Source: a virus
Virus record (IMG/VR): IMGVR_UViG_3300032118_000016
Location: 1 to 44,804 of that record
Length of the DNA: 44,804 bases
Direction: 5' to 3' (one strand)
The notes beneath the pieces are model-generated. The model made no database searches and was not told where the DNA came from. It worked only from the letters and a program-made list of their open reading frames with translations. Position 1 is the first letter of the stretch, and each line of letters starts with the position of its first letter. Positions 27,811-37,344 of the stretch are shown one piece after another. The position numbers were made by a program, and so were the translations under genes.

Positions 27811-30123
27811 ATGCCTATTTCAAATTATCCACATGGTTTTGCGAATGGTATAACCATTAGAGATTTACCGTTAATTTTAACCCAGTCTAAATATAGTAAT
27901 GTATTTTGGGTCGATTCAACTAAAGGATCGGATGGCAATGTTGGTTCATTTACTAAACCATTAGCGACCATTCAATATGCTAATGGACTTTGTAAAGATT
28001 ATAATGATGATTTAATTATTGTTGCTGCTGGTCATATAGAAGTTGTAAATAGTGCTGGTGGTTTAACAATTGATACTATTGGTGTTACTATATTATTTTT
28101 AGGATTTGGGCATGATAGGGGAAGAATTCAATTTGTAACTTCTGTCAATGCTAGTTTGGTAATTAGTGCTAATTCGGTTACATTAATTAATCCATGGTTC
28201 TTAGGTGCTAAAAATGGTTTACTTTCTGCTATTCAAATTGCCGGTAAAACTTTTGTAAGTATTTTGAATGGATTTTATACTGATGAAACTGGCGTTTCTA
28301 CTGTAAATCAAATTACAGCCACTAGTGCTAATACCTTAACTATTGATGGATGGATGTATTATGAGGGTGGTGCTCCATTAACTATTCAGAAAGTAAGTGG
28401 TATTGCTGTTACTGGAATATCAAATAGTTTATTAAATATCGATATTTATGGTGATTTTTCATCAGCTCCTATTGTTTTAGGAGATAATTTAGATTCTAGA
28501 TTAGAATCAATATATGTTCGTAATTTAAATGCTGGTCCAAAACCAGGTATGGTTATTGGTGCCAATACTTCTGGTATGGCAAAGAATATTGATATAAGAA
28601 TTGCTTCTGGTACTACTTTTGTATCTAGTGTTGGTAAATTAAATTGGGATAATGATTGTCTTGGTTATAACATTGATGGACAAGGAGGAGATCCTATAGG
28701 AACTGTTGGTTCAGGAACAATAGAAGGTAAAATAGATGATATACAAACTGATATTGGTGACCCGTCAGCTCGTACTAATTTTAAAAGTTTAGAAACAATG
28801 ATTGGTATTCCAGATGCGGCAAATTCTTGTTTAGATGATATGTTACGTACTGGTTATGATTCTACTCCTACTGTTGGAAGTGCTGATGGATCAGTATTGG
28901 AACGTTTAGAATTTATTCAGGCATCTCTAGCTTCACCACAGGGTGATTTTTATAAAGTAGGTACTTGTGATGCAGGAATGGGTGCGTCTGCAACAACTAT
29001 TGTGGCAGCTGATTTATCTGGATATGGAGAAGATTTCTTTAATACTAAATATTACATGCAGGTAATTGTTAATGCTAATAGCCATGGTGCTGCTCCTGAA
29101 ACTCAAATACGTCAAATTACTAATTATGTAACTGCGACCGGAACTTTTACTGTTAATGCTTTTGGGGCTAATGTAGAAGCATCGGATAAAATTGCGATTA
29201 TTCATCAATCATTAATTTCAGGAACTAATCCGGTTGGCACTGATATTGCATCAATTCTAGCTGTAACAAATGCTATTCCTGATGCTGGCGCATTGACTAC
29301 TATGTCTGGTGAGGTTACTGCGATTAAAGCAGTTACTGATGTTCTTCCTGATGCTGGTGCTCTTACTACTATGAGTGGTGAAGTTACGGCAATCAAGGCG
29401 GTTACTGATGTATTACCAGATGCTGGCGCATTAACTACGATGAGTGGTGAAGTTACAGCAATCAAAGCAGTTACCGATGTGCTTCCAGATGCTGGGGCTT
29501 TAACTACAATTGATGGCAATGCATCAAATGCTTCTGATCAAAGTGATAAAATTGATTCTGCGACATTAAGTGCTACTCCAACTGCTGGATCATTGGCTAC
29601 TTTTATAGCTTCTGGTAGTACAGCGTTAGGAACGGCTTTGGCAGCAAGTAAATCTATCATTGATGCAATTGGTTCTAATGGTTCTGCATTAGTTTATGGT
29701 TCTGGTTCTGTATTAGGCGCCATTGGTACTACATTTATCATCAAAAAAACTATGGTATCAAGTGCAATTTTAGAATCAGCTGCAGTTGATATTACTGGTG
29801 TATCAAGTGGTGGCGAATTACTTATAGAAGATGTTGTAGTTAAAACTGATGGTACTGGTTTAGCAGCTGCAACTAATTTTGAACTTAAATCTAATAATGC
29901 TCGTGGTGAACTTAATTTCTTTGTAGAGACGGTAGCTAATTTAGGTGCAAGTAAAACTGTTGATATGAATGGTGTTTCGGTAACTGGTGAACATACAGTT
30001 ATTGAAACGGGTAAGAAATTACAAGTTCATGCCACTGTGACTGATTGCACGGGTGCTGGGGAAATTGATATTTATGTCAAATTCCGTCGTCTAGCTGCAG
30101 GTGCAACTATTGCTGCATTATAA
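27811..30123 (+). CDS. Large virion protein with beta-helix-like N-terminus and 23-residue repeats
   Basis: 770 residues. Residues 30-60 (FWVDSTKGSDGNVGSFTKP, ATIQYANGL) have the opening found in parallel beta-helix proteins, followed by beta-rich rungs (VNASLVISANSVTLINPW). Residues 491-570 hold the repeat DAGALTTMSG-EVTAIKAVTDVLP three times, a trimeric-stalk-like pattern. A compact C-terminal domain ends FRRLAAGATIAAL. Position after the coat and before the tail adaptor suggests a head fibre or minor head protein. GAGG is a good ribosome-binding site. No family firmly recognised. Confidence 0.75.
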   Translation: MPISNYPHGFANGITIRDLPLILTQSKYSNVFWVDSTKGSDGNVGSFTKPLATIQYANGLCKDYNDDLIIVAAGHIEVVNSAGGLTIDTIGVTILFLGFGHDRGRIQFVTSVNASLVISANSVTLINPWFLGAKNGLLSAIQIAGKTFVSILNGFYTDETGVSTVNQITATSANTLTIDGWMYYEGGAPLTIQKVSGIAVTGISNSLLNIDIYGDFSSAPIVLGDNLDSRLESIYVRNLNAGPKPGMVIGANTSGMAKNIDIRIASGTTFVSSVGKLNWDNDCLGYNIDGQGGDPIGTVGSGTIEGKIDDIQTDIGDPSARTNFKSLETMIGIPDAANSCLDDMLRTGYDSTPTVGSADGSVLERLEFIQASLASPQGDFYKVGTCDAGMGASATTIVAADLSGYGEDFFNTKYYMQVIVNANSHGAAPETQIRQITNYVTATGTFTVNAFGANVEASDKIAIIHQSLISGTNPVGTDIASILAVTNAIPDAGALTTMSGEVTAIKAVTDVLPDAGALTTMSGEVTAIKAVTDVLPDAGALTTMSGEVTAIKAVTDVLPDAGALTTIDGNASNASDQSDKIDSATLSATPTAGSLATFIASGSTALGTALAASKSIIDAIGSNGSALVYGSGSVLGAIGTTFIIKKTMVSSAILESAAVDITGVSSGGELLIEDVVVKTDGTGLAAATNFELKSNNARGELNFFVETVANLGASKTVDMNGVSVTGEHTVIETGKKLQVHATVTDCTGAGEIDIYVKFRRLAAGATIAAL
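29281..29517 (+). repeat. Three 69-bp repeats with identical protein but diverged codons
   Basis: Units at 29281-29349, 29350-29418 and 29419-29487 encode the same 23 residues (DAGALTTMSG-EVTAIKAVTDVLP); a partial fourth follows. Units 1 and 2 differ in 13 of 23 codons without one amino-acid change, including Ser TCT against AGT. Confidence 0.9.
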
Positions 30124-30132
30124 TTTATATCT

Positions 30133-30163
30133 AAAAGAGGGAGGAATATATCTTCCCTCTTTT
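30133..30163 (+). terminator. Hairpin terminator after the 770-residue protein
   Basis: AAAAGAGGGA (30133-30142) pairs perfectly with TCCCTCTTTT (30154-30163), 11-base loop, ending in a short T-run; the A/T flanks make it potentially bidirectional. It lies ten bases after the stop and 15 bases before the next ATG. Confidence 0.6.
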
Positions 30164-30177
30164 ATTAGGAGAAAATT

Positions 30178-30582
30178 ATGGCAAATACTATCACTAAACA
30201 AACATTAGTAGATGATATTAGAAAGACTGTAGTTAAGATTACTATTGTAGGAGATGGTAGCGGAGAAGAAACTAATTATGTTTTGTATGATGCATCATCT
30301 TATACACATAATTCAATTAATAATAAATTGATGAAACTTGAATATGCATTGAATGGTTTTACAGCTAATTTAAATTGGGATGCTACTGCGGACGTTTTCA
30401 TTATGAATTTATTGGATAAATATCCATTTAAGCATTGTTTCGAATGGTTTGGTGGAATTATAAATAATTCTGGTACTGGTAAAACAGGTGATATTTTAAT
30501 GACGACTATTGGTCTTGGTGCTGCTGATGTTGGAACTATTATTTTAACGGTTTACAAAAAGATAAAAAATCCAATTTTTTAA
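30178..30582 (+). CDS. Conserved phage virion protein
   Basis: 134 residues; GGAG is six bases upstream. ITKQTLVDDIRKTVVKITIV, GDGSGEETNYVLYDASSY, KLMKLEYALNGFTANLNWDAT and TGDILMTTIGLGAADVGTIIL follow the pattern of a conserved beta-rich protein encoded between coat and tail genes in many phages. Structural role inferred. Confidence 0.75.
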   Translation: MANTITKQTLVDDIRKTVVKITIVGDGSGEETNYVLYDASSYTHNSINNKLMKLEYALNGFTANLNWDATADVFIMNLLDKYPFKHCFEWFGGIINNSGTGKTGDILMTTIGLGAADVGTIILTVYKKIKNPIF

Positions 30583-30601
30583 TTATTAATAGGGGAATGA
30601 T

Positions 30602-30823
30602 ATGCGTAGAAATAGGTATATCAAAGGTGATTATAATGTTATCTGTGATATGACTGGATTTAAAGTTAAAGCTAGCTCATGTCAAATAACTTGGGATGGT
30701 AAATTTGTAAAAAGTGATGAATGGGAGCCACGACATCCACAGGATTTTGTGCGTGGTGTTCCAGATATGAAGCCAGTTGCTATTCCAAGACCAGAACCGT
30801 TAGATAAATTTGTGGATGATTAA
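30602..30823 (+). CDS. Conserved small phage protein
   Basis: 73 residues with RYIKGDYNVICDMTGFKVKA, WEPRHPQDFVRGVPD and PRPEPLDKF, a recognisable phage protein that in relatives carries several cysteines for zinc. Here only two cysteines remain (C16, C28), so a metal site may be lost. GGGGAATG precedes the ATG. Confidence 0.75.
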   Translation: MRRNRYIKGDYNVICDMTGFKVKASSCQITWDGKFVKSDEWEPRHPQDFVRGVPDMKPVAIPRPEPLDKFVDD

Positions 30824-30824
30824 T

Positions 30825-31805
30825 ATGACAGATCCAACTAGGTTTTATAATAATTTTAGTGCTTATGATATTATCCGCCAAGCATTTCAAATTATTGGCG
30901 TGATAGGTACCATGTCTACTGAAACTATAGATGATGGTGATATCAAAGTGGCGTTGGATGCATTAAATGCTATGATTAAAGCATTAGAGGCGAATGGGAC
31001 ACGATTATTTCAAAAAAATGAAGCAACACTATTCCTAAATGCTGGTCAAAATAGATTTATTCTCGGTGATACGGTAGATGGTTCTGATGTAACGATTTAT
31101 GCTCATGCTACTGAAAATTTTAATACCACTCAATTAACTGCAGTTGCTGCTATTGGGACAACTATAATTGCAGTAGATACTAGTAGTGAGGTCTCTGTAA
31201 ATGATTTTATTGCCGTAGTAGTTAATGGTAATAATTATCAGTGGTCTACTGTTAAGTCAAAACCAGATACTACCCATATTGAATTAAATGATGCACTAAC
31301 AACTGCGGCATCAAACAATGCATATGTTTATTCATATACGTATAAAATTGAAAAACCATTAAATGTATATGAGGGAAGAAGACAAAATACCAGTTTGATA
31401 GATACGCCAATGTGGTTAATGTCTCATAAACAATGGACGGAACAACCAAACAAACTTGTCCAATCAACTCCTGTTTCATTAAATTATCAACCAAAAAGTA
31501 CATTCGGTTATTTATATATATGGCCAACCGCAAGTACTGATGCAGAATATAAGGTAAATTTTACTTATGATCGGCAGATAGAAATATTTGAAAATACATT
31601 AGATAAACAAGATTTTCCTAATGAATGGTCTGAGGCAATAATTTATCAATTGGCTGTTAGATTGGCTCCTAGGTATGGAAAACTAACGACACTTGATAGA
31701 TTAAAACCATTGGCTGATGAATTATTAAAGAAAATGGAAGGTTTTGATAATGAATCTGGATCAGTATATGTGCAACCTGCTGCTGATCAAAGTATGTTTA
31801 GATAA
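30825..31805 (+). CDS. Tail adaptor / head completion protein (P22 gp4-like)
   Basis: 326 residues from ATG at 30825, one base after the previous stop; ATGs at 30810 and 30816 would overlap it. The N-terminal helical domain (DIIRQAFQIIGVIGTMSTET, VALDALNAMIKALEANG) matches gp4-type connectors that bind under the portal. Unlike the 166-residue P22 gp4, it has an inserted beta domain (about 75-180) and a C-terminal helix with LAVRLAPRYGKLTTLDRL. It links the portal to the gp10-like hub encoded next. Confidence 0.8.
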   Translation: MTDPTRFYNNFSAYDIIRQAFQIIGVIGTMSTETIDDGDIKVALDALNAMIKALEANGTRLFQKNEATLFLNAGQNRFILGDTVDGSDVTIYAHATENFNTTQLTAVAAIGTTIIAVDTSSEVSVNDFIAVVVNGNNYQWSTVKSKPDTTHIELNDALTTAASNNAYVYSYTYKIEKPLNVYEGRRQNTSLIDTPMWLMSHKQWTEQPNKLVQSTPVSLNYQPKSTFGYLYIWPTASTDAEYKVNFTYDRQIEIFENTLDKQDFPNEWSEAIIYQLAVRLAPRYGKLTTLDRLKPLADELLKKMEGFDNESGSVYVQPAADQSMFR

Positions 31806-31807
31806 TT

Positions 31808-33313
31808 ATGATAAAGAATCAAGTTCTTCCTATAGTAGGAGATGCGTATCAAGAGTTCTCATTAAATTTAGATGCGCAGACCCTAATTAACTGGTTTCCT
31901 ATTATTGATAAAAATGGGAAGTTTCCTGTCGCCCTTTATCCATTCCCTGGTTTATTAATGTTTTCTCCACAAATTGGCGATCAAAGATCAGTGAGATGTT
32001 TGTATGAAAAAAATAATAGTTTGTATGCTGTAATAGACAATAAATTTTATCGTATTAGTATAACTGGAACAAGAGAACAACTTGGTATTTTAAATACGAG
32101 TATTGGTAGAGTTAAAATAATTGATAATGGATATCAGATGATGATTATAGATGGATCAGATGGTTATGCTTATAAATATCGTGTTTCAGCAATTTCGTCA
32201 GAATTAGCTAATGAATTTACAATAATACCAAAAACTCCTACACCTGATAAACCATTTCAAGATTTTATTCCACCAGAAATATTGGTTTATCTTGATGGAT
32301 ATGGCCTTTATCCAGTCAAAGGAACATTTAAGTTTTTTTGGACTGATAATTATGATTTTACGTCAATACCTGCTACCAATTTTAATACTAGTGGTTCTTA
32401 TGCAGAGAATTTAGTTAGTATGCTTGTAATTCATGAGGAATTATGGATATTCAATCGTGCTACTACTGAATTATTTTATGATACTGGCCAAGCAACTACT
32501 ACTTTTCGTCCTAGAACAGGATTAACAATTGAGTATGGTTGTGCTGCTGCTCATTCTGTGGTGACAACACAAGATAATGCAGTTATTTGGCTAGCATTGA
32601 ATAAGTATGGGGATAGTCTTGTAGTTATGGCACAAGGTTATAATGCTATAGTTATATCGACTCCGGCTATAACAGGAATTATATCGAGATATGATGTGAT
32701 CGAAGATGCATGGGCTTTTTCATTTCAATATCGTGGTCAATTCTTTTATGTAATTACATTTCCTACTGCAGATGCCACATGGGCTTATAATTTATCTACA
32801 GGAATGTGGAGTAAGTGGTCATCTACATTGGTGACTGAAACTCCAACTGGTAATATTTCTAGACAAGGAAGATTTAGAGGAAATGCTTATGCATTTATAG
32901 ATGGTTTACATGTAATTGGCGATTTTGCGAGTGGTAATCTTTATTATTTAAATGAAGACACTCGAACCGAGAATGGTGTTGGTATCGTTCGCGAAAGAAC
33001 CATGCGGCATATCCAGGCAAAATTATTGAGAACTTCTTTTTATAATTTACAGATTGATGTTGAAAGTGGTGGTGGTGATGAGGATGACCATAATTATGAT
33101 CCACAAATAATGCTTCAATATTCTAAAGATGGAGGCCATTCATGGAGTAGCGAAATGTGGAGAAGTGCTGGAAAGATTGGTGAGTATAGACGTAGAGCTA
33201 TATGGACATCATTAGGTCAGTCATATAATTGGACTTTTAGAGTTAGAGTATCTGATCCAGTAAAATGGGTGATATTAGGAGCTAAAGCAGATATTGAAAT
33301 GGAGGAAACCTAA
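31808..33313 (+). CDS. Tail hub / packaged-DNA stabilisation protein (P22 gp10-like)
   Basis: 501 residues (P22 gp10 is 472). It is beta-propeller-like throughout: LPIVGDAYQEFSLNLDAQTL, INWFPIIDKNGKFPVALYPF, PGLLMFSPQIGDQRSVRCLY, NNSLYAVIDNKFYRI. C-terminal ETRTENGVG-type and DWGHSW-like (DGGHSWSSEMWRSAGK) segments match phage tail hub proteins. It plugs the portal after packaging and carries the fibres. Order after the gp4-like gene agrees with P22. Confidence 0.8.
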   Translation: MIKNQVLPIVGDAYQEFSLNLDAQTLINWFPIIDKNGKFPVALYPFPGLLMFSPQIGDQRSVRCLYEKNNSLYAVIDNKFYRISITGTREQLGILNTSIGRVKIIDNGYQMMIIDGSDGYAYKYRVSAISSELANEFTIIPKTPTPDKPFQDFIPPEILVYLDGYGLYPVKGTFKFFWTDNYDFTSIPATNFNTSGSYAENLVSMLVIHEELWIFNRATTELFYDTGQATTTFRPRTGLTIEYGCAAAHSVVTTQDNAVIWLALNKYGDSLVVMAQGYNAIVISTPAITGIISRYDVIEDAWAFSFQYRGQFFYVITFPTADATWAYNLSTGMWSKWSSTLVTETPTGNISRQGRFRGNAYAFIDGLHVIGDFASGNLYYLNEDTRTENGVGIVRERTMRHIQAKLLRTSFYNLQIDVESGGGDEDDHNYDPQIMLQYSKDGGHSWSSEMWRSAGKIGEYRRRAIWTSLGQSYNWTFRVRVSDPVKWVILGAKADIEMEET

Positions 33314-33314
33314 T

Positions 33315-34880
33315 ATGATTAAACCTATTGAAGATTTCCAATTCAGAGCTATAACTGGTGTTACATTTGATTCCGGAACATTACAACCACCAGTGCGTGA
33401 TATGAATTCATCTCAGCAAGCTCAATGGAATTGGATAATGTGGAAACGAACCGGTGGATTTAATAGTGGTATTGCTGACTTAAATGGTTTAGAGGCTAGC
33501 ATACAAGAATTAAATACATTGGTTCATATTCATACTAATGTCACTGTCCAAACACAGTTAGATAGTAAAGAAAATAGTTTTGGTCCTGGAACAATTAATG
33601 ATTATTTACGTGGTGATAAAACCTGGCATACATTAGATACATCTGCTGTTATAGAAAATGGTAATTTATATTTTACTGATGCACGTGCAAGATCTGCTTT
33701 ACATAATTCTGCGCCAATTACATATAATGTTAATACTGGTTCTATAGGTATAACAAAATCAGGTGTAGCTACTGATGGTTATTTAAGTTCTGCGGATTGG
33801 AATACATTTAATAATAAATTTGGACCTACAACGGTAGGAAATTTAACTGAAGCGGTATCTCATGTATTGACTGTTAATGGGGGTACTAATTGTGTTATTG
33901 GTCCTGGAACTTCAATACAAGTACAGAAATCTGACGCAACACATGATGGTTATTTAAGTAGTGTAGATTGGAATACATTTAATAATAAAATGATATCACC
34001 AGGAGTTGGAACAATTAATGATTATTTACGTGGTGATAATACATGGCAGACATTAGATACAAGTGCCGTTTCTGAGAATACTAATTTATATTATACTGAT
34101 GCTAGAGCTAGAGCATCGATAACTTGTACTGTTAGTGGATTAACTTATACATCGGGAACGGGGATATTAAGTTTAACCACTGGATATATAATTCCAACCA
34201 CAACACAAGAAACCAATTGGAATACAGCATATAGTGCTTATCTTGCTGCAACAGCTTTAAATACAATAAGTACAATCGTAAAAAGAGATGCTAGTGGAAG
34301 AACCGCAGTTAGTTTACAAGATGATAATTTAATACCAAAATTATCTGTAGATCATAATAATCGTTTATTATATGAGGCAACAGGTAAAAAAGTATTTGAT
34401 TGGAGTGGTACAGAATTAAAAGTATTTGATGACAGTGGGAATAATTATTTTTCAATTGTTCGTGCAACTGGTGTATCTAAACAGTTAGGAGCGATTATAA
34501 ATAATGAAGCAACTTTATCAAAATATAATTATCAAAATATAAATATGGGATTCAGTGGTATTTGGTTTTTAGGAATATTTACTACAATAAAGGTTGAGAT
34601 TATTGGATATACGGTAACTTTAAGAATCCCCCAACTTTTAGATACTGCTACAACTGCATCATTTATAACTACTGGTGCTTTACCAGTTGCTTATAGACCA
34701 ACCGTAACTTTGCATTTATTTGCTCCTAGAACGGTAAATAATGGAGCTGATGCTAGTAATGATTCATTAATAATAATTAATACAACAGGTGTAATGCAGA
34801 TTTACAATGGAGTTGGAAATTTTTCTGGAGCCGGTAGTTCTGGTTTTAGGGCTTTTTCAATAACATATTCAATTTTGTGA
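33315..34880 (+). CDS. Tail fibre protein with repeated 'NLYFTDARAR' modules
   Basis: 521 residues from ATG at 33315 (GGAGGA upstream); an ATG at 33294 overlaps the hub gene. Two copies of a module read TINDYLRGD-KTWHTLDTSAV, then NLYFTDARAR, and two copies of DGYLSSADWNTFNNK occur; both are common in phage fibre shafts. C-terminal beta domain ends FRAFSITYSIL. Probable receptor-binding or side fibre. Confidence 0.8.
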   Translation: MIKPIEDFQFRAITGVTFDSGTLQPPVRDMNSSQQAQWNWIMWKRTGGFNSGIADLNGLEASIQELNTLVHIHTNVTVQTQLDSKENSFGPGTINDYLRGDKTWHTLDTSAVIENGNLYFTDARARSALHNSAPITYNVNTGSIGITKSGVATDGYLSSADWNTFNNKFGPTTVGNLTEAVSHVLTVNGGTNCVIGPGTSIQVQKSDATHDGYLSSVDWNTFNNKMISPGVGTINDYLRGDNTWQTLDTSAVSENTNLYYTDARARASITCTVSGLTYTSGTGILSLTTGYIIPTTTQETNWNTAYSAYLAATALNTISTIVKRDASGRTAVSLQDDNLIPKLSVDHNNRLLYEATGKKVFDWSGTELKVFDDSGNNYFSIVRATGVSKQLGAIINNEATLSKYNYQNINMGFSGIWFLGIFTTIKVEIIGYTVTLRIPQLLDTATTASFITTGALPVAYRPTVTLHLFAPRTVNNGADASNDSLIIINTTGVMQIYNGVGNFSGAGSSGFRAFSITYSIL

Positions 34881-34887
34881 GGTAATT

Positions 34888-35109
34888 ATGTCACGACCAG
34901 ATACATATATCATTGAATTAGAAACGGTAAAGAATAATTTAGTGACACAAATAATGCATTGTCGAATAAGTCTAAATTTTTTACAAGATATTAAATTAAA
35001 CGAAAATTATGATGATGCGGCAACTATATTAGAAAAATCAAATATTGATAATTTAATTACTTTAATTACTAATGGGATATCTATATTAGAAGCAATAGTT
35101 TGGGAATAA
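34888..35109 (+). CDS. Small helical protein, possible fibre-associated
   Basis: 73 residues, all helical (YIIELETVKNNLVTQIMHCR, IDNLITLITNGISILEAIVW). GAGG is seven bases before the ATG. Similar short helical proteins between fibre and ejection genes can be assembly factors; not recognised. Confidence 0.6.
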   Translation: MSRPDTYIIELETVKNNLVTQIMHCRISLNFLQDIKLNENYDDAATILEKSNIDNLITLITNGISILEAIVWE

Positions 35110-35137
35110 AATTTAATTATTTAATGATGAGGAATCT

Positions 35138-35944
35138 ATGTCAATTCTAAAAGGCTTATTCGGTGGTGGTTCAGAAGTATATGAGAAAGCGGCTAAATCA
35201 GCAGAAGAAGCTGGTAAGGAATATGGCAAATATGCTGAAAAAGAACGTGGTGCTTATTCTGATTATCTACGGGAAGGTAAAACAGATGTTAGTAAATATC
35301 TAGAGCAAGGAATTGGTTATACTTCTCCATATCGAAAAGCTGGTGAGGAATCATTAGATGTATATAAGGCATCAATGGGATTGCCATCGTCTGCTAAATA
35401 TTCTGATGTGTTAGAGATGTTTCATCAATCTCCTGGATATCAATTTGCATTAGAGCAAGGGCAAAAGGCTAGAATGGCTGCTGCAGCTGCTGGTGGTGGT
35501 GCATTATCAGGTGGTTTATTGAAAGAATTGACTTCTTATGGACAAGTAATGGCTGAACAAGAATATGGTAATTGGCAACAGCGATTAGCTGGTCTTACTG
35601 AATTAGGTTCTAAATTGTCTTCTCAGGCTCAAGCTGAAACTGTAGGGGCTGGTACAACTATTGGTGGTTATGATATAGCTACTGGACAACTTACTGGTAG
35701 AAGTTTTGAAGAGCAAGGCGCCACATCGGCTAATGCTATGTTAGAAGCAGCTAAACTTAGAGCACAAGGTGAAATGTCAGATATTGGCACTATGAGATCA
35801 TTAATAGGTGATTTAGCTATGGCTGGTGGTACTATATTAGGTGGCCCAATAGGTGGAATGCTTGGCAAAAAACTTTTTGGTTCTTCAGGTACTGCTGCGG
35901 CTGGGGCAGGAGCAGGAGAAGGTGGATTATTAGGTGGACTTTAA
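35138..35944 (+). CDS. DNA ejection/transfer protein (p32/gp7-like)
   Basis: 268 residues. The signature block SPGYQFALEQGQKARMAAAA, GGGALSGGLLKELTSYGQ, EYGNWQQRLAGLTELG is the 'DNA transfer protein' motif of podovirus ejection proteins. Ala/Gly-rich, with a glycine-rich C-terminus (GTILGGPIGGMLGKKLF) able to enter membranes. Such proteins leave the capsid with the DNA and help build the trans-envelope conduit. First of three consecutive ejection-type genes. Confidence 0.85.
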   Translation: MSILKGLFGGGSEVYEKAAKSAEEAGKEYGKYAEKERGAYSDYLREGKTDVSKYLEQGIGYTSPYRKAGEESLDVYKASMGLPSSAKYSDVLEMFHQSPGYQFALEQGQKARMAAAAAGGGALSGGLLKELTSYGQVMAEQEYGNWQQRLAGLTELGSKLSSQAQAETVGAGTTIGGYDIATGQLTGRSFEEQGATSANAMLEAAKLRAQGEMSDIGTMRSLIGDLAMAGGTILGGPIGGMLGKKLFGSSGTAAAGAGAGEGGLLGGL

Positions 35945-35957
35945 TAAGAGGTGAAAT

Positions 35958-37340
35958 ATGCCAGTAAATTTTGGATTATTAGGTGATATAGAAGCACCAA
36001 AACCATTAAACCTTGCTACAGATATTCTATCTGGAATTAAAGTAGCTCAAGAACAAGCGCGCGCTCAGCAAGAGGCTATGCGTAAAGAACAGGAATTGAA
36101 ATTAAATCAGCAAAAAGCTGTAAGTCAAATTGCCTTACAAACGGCACAAACAAAAAAAGCTACTGTAGAAACGGCTTATATGCCAGTAATGAATCAGGCT
36201 AGATTAATGGAAATGCAGACAAGAATGGCGAGAGATCAGATAAGTATGAAAGAAACTCTTGGTAGGATAAATATGCAGCCAATAGAAAATGCTACAAAGC
36301 AAATGGATTATATTCAAAAAAGAAATGAATATGTTGGGAATATTTCATGGGCGGCATCTCAAGACCAAACAGGTAAATTTATGGATAATTGGAATAATAT
36401 ATATGCTCCAGCATATTTACGCGCAGGAATTAAAGTCCCTGAAAAATGCACATTAGATAATATAAAAATTATTAAAGATACTGTTAATGGTTTTGCAATT
36501 CAAAGCAAACAATATTCTGATTTAACTAAGAGTGCTATGAATGATAAGCTTAGCACTGGTGCTGAAATTACTATACCTGGAACTGGTGTAAAAGTATCTT
36601 TTTCTAAATCAGATGGTGGTGTTGAGCAAAAATTCAATGAATATGAAACAAAAGAGTATAGTGAAGAATTTAAACCCGATTTGAGAAAACGATCTGAAGC
36701 CGCTCAAACAATTATAAATGATACAAGTAGAATTTTATATTTAATAAATAAAAATACTGATTCCCATGGTGTATTTGTTGGAAATTTTTCTTATTTAACA
36801 AAAGATGAAGCAAATGAATTAAGTATGTTATATAACAATCTTGTTATAGAAAGATTAGCAACGGTTCCCGGAGCAAGTAGAGGAACTAAGGCTTTATTAA
36901 CTGCTCTAATGGCATCAAAGCCTAGCCTGGAAAGAAAACCAATGGCTGCAAAAAATACTGTAAGAAGTATTCTGGAGAGTCAAATGGATGTTGCGGAACT
37001 TTATAATGATTTTTTACCATTTGCTGAAGCACAAGGTTTTCATACTACTGGAACTATCTTGTCATCATGGAGTGCAATTAAAGGAGCACATCCTACATTT
37101 ACTAAAAATGGTAAAATTGATCCTAATACACGTGGTTTATGGAAAGTATATGATCTTAGAAAATTAAATGAACATATTAAAAATGGTACTGGAATCGCTG
37201 CTATTGATAATGAAACGGCATTTATTAATGGTCAGGAACAAAGTAGAAAATCATATATTAAAGCATTTATAAAGAAAAATCCAGGAAAAACTAGATTGGA
37301 TGCATTAAAAAATTGGATAAAAATTACTGGAGAACAATAA
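35958..37340 (+). CDS. Internal virion/ejection protein
   Basis: 460 residues; AGAGGTG precedes the ATG. An N-terminal Gln/Ala-rich helix (VAQEQARAQQEAMRKEQELK) resembles ejection proteins of P22-like phages, followed by a mostly helical body. No enzyme motif seen. Its position between the gp7-like and the 833-residue protein suggests the gp20/gp16 place in the ejection set, but one-to-one assignment is not possible. Confidence 0.75.
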   Translation: MPVNFGLLGDIEAPKPLNLATDILSGIKVAQEQARAQQEAMRKEQELKLNQQKAVSQIALQTAQTKKATVETAYMPVMNQARLMEMQTRMARDQISMKETLGRINMQPIENATKQMDYIQKRNEYVGNISWAASQDQTGKFMDNWNNIYAPAYLRAGIKVPEKCTLDNIKIIKDTVNGFAIQSKQYSDLTKSAMNDKLSTGAEITIPGTGVKVSFSKSDGGVEQKFNEYETKEYSEEFKPDLRKRSEAAQTIINDTSRILYLINKNTDSHGVFVGNFSYLTKDEANELSMLYNNLVIERLATVPGASRGTKALLTALMASKPSLERKPMAAKNTVRSILESQMDVAELYNDFLPFAEAQGFHTTGTILSSWSAIKGAHPTFTKNGKIDPNTRGLWKVYDLRKLNEHIKNGTGIAAIDNETAFINGQEQSRKSYIKAFIKKNPGKTRLDALKNWIKITGEQ

Positions 37341-37344
37341 AATT

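Noticed and set aside
28990-29519. Minus-strand frames (29014-29208 and 29205-29519) opposite the 770-residue protein
   Set aside because: They are antisense shadows of the coding repeats; their repeats follow from the DAGALTT units.
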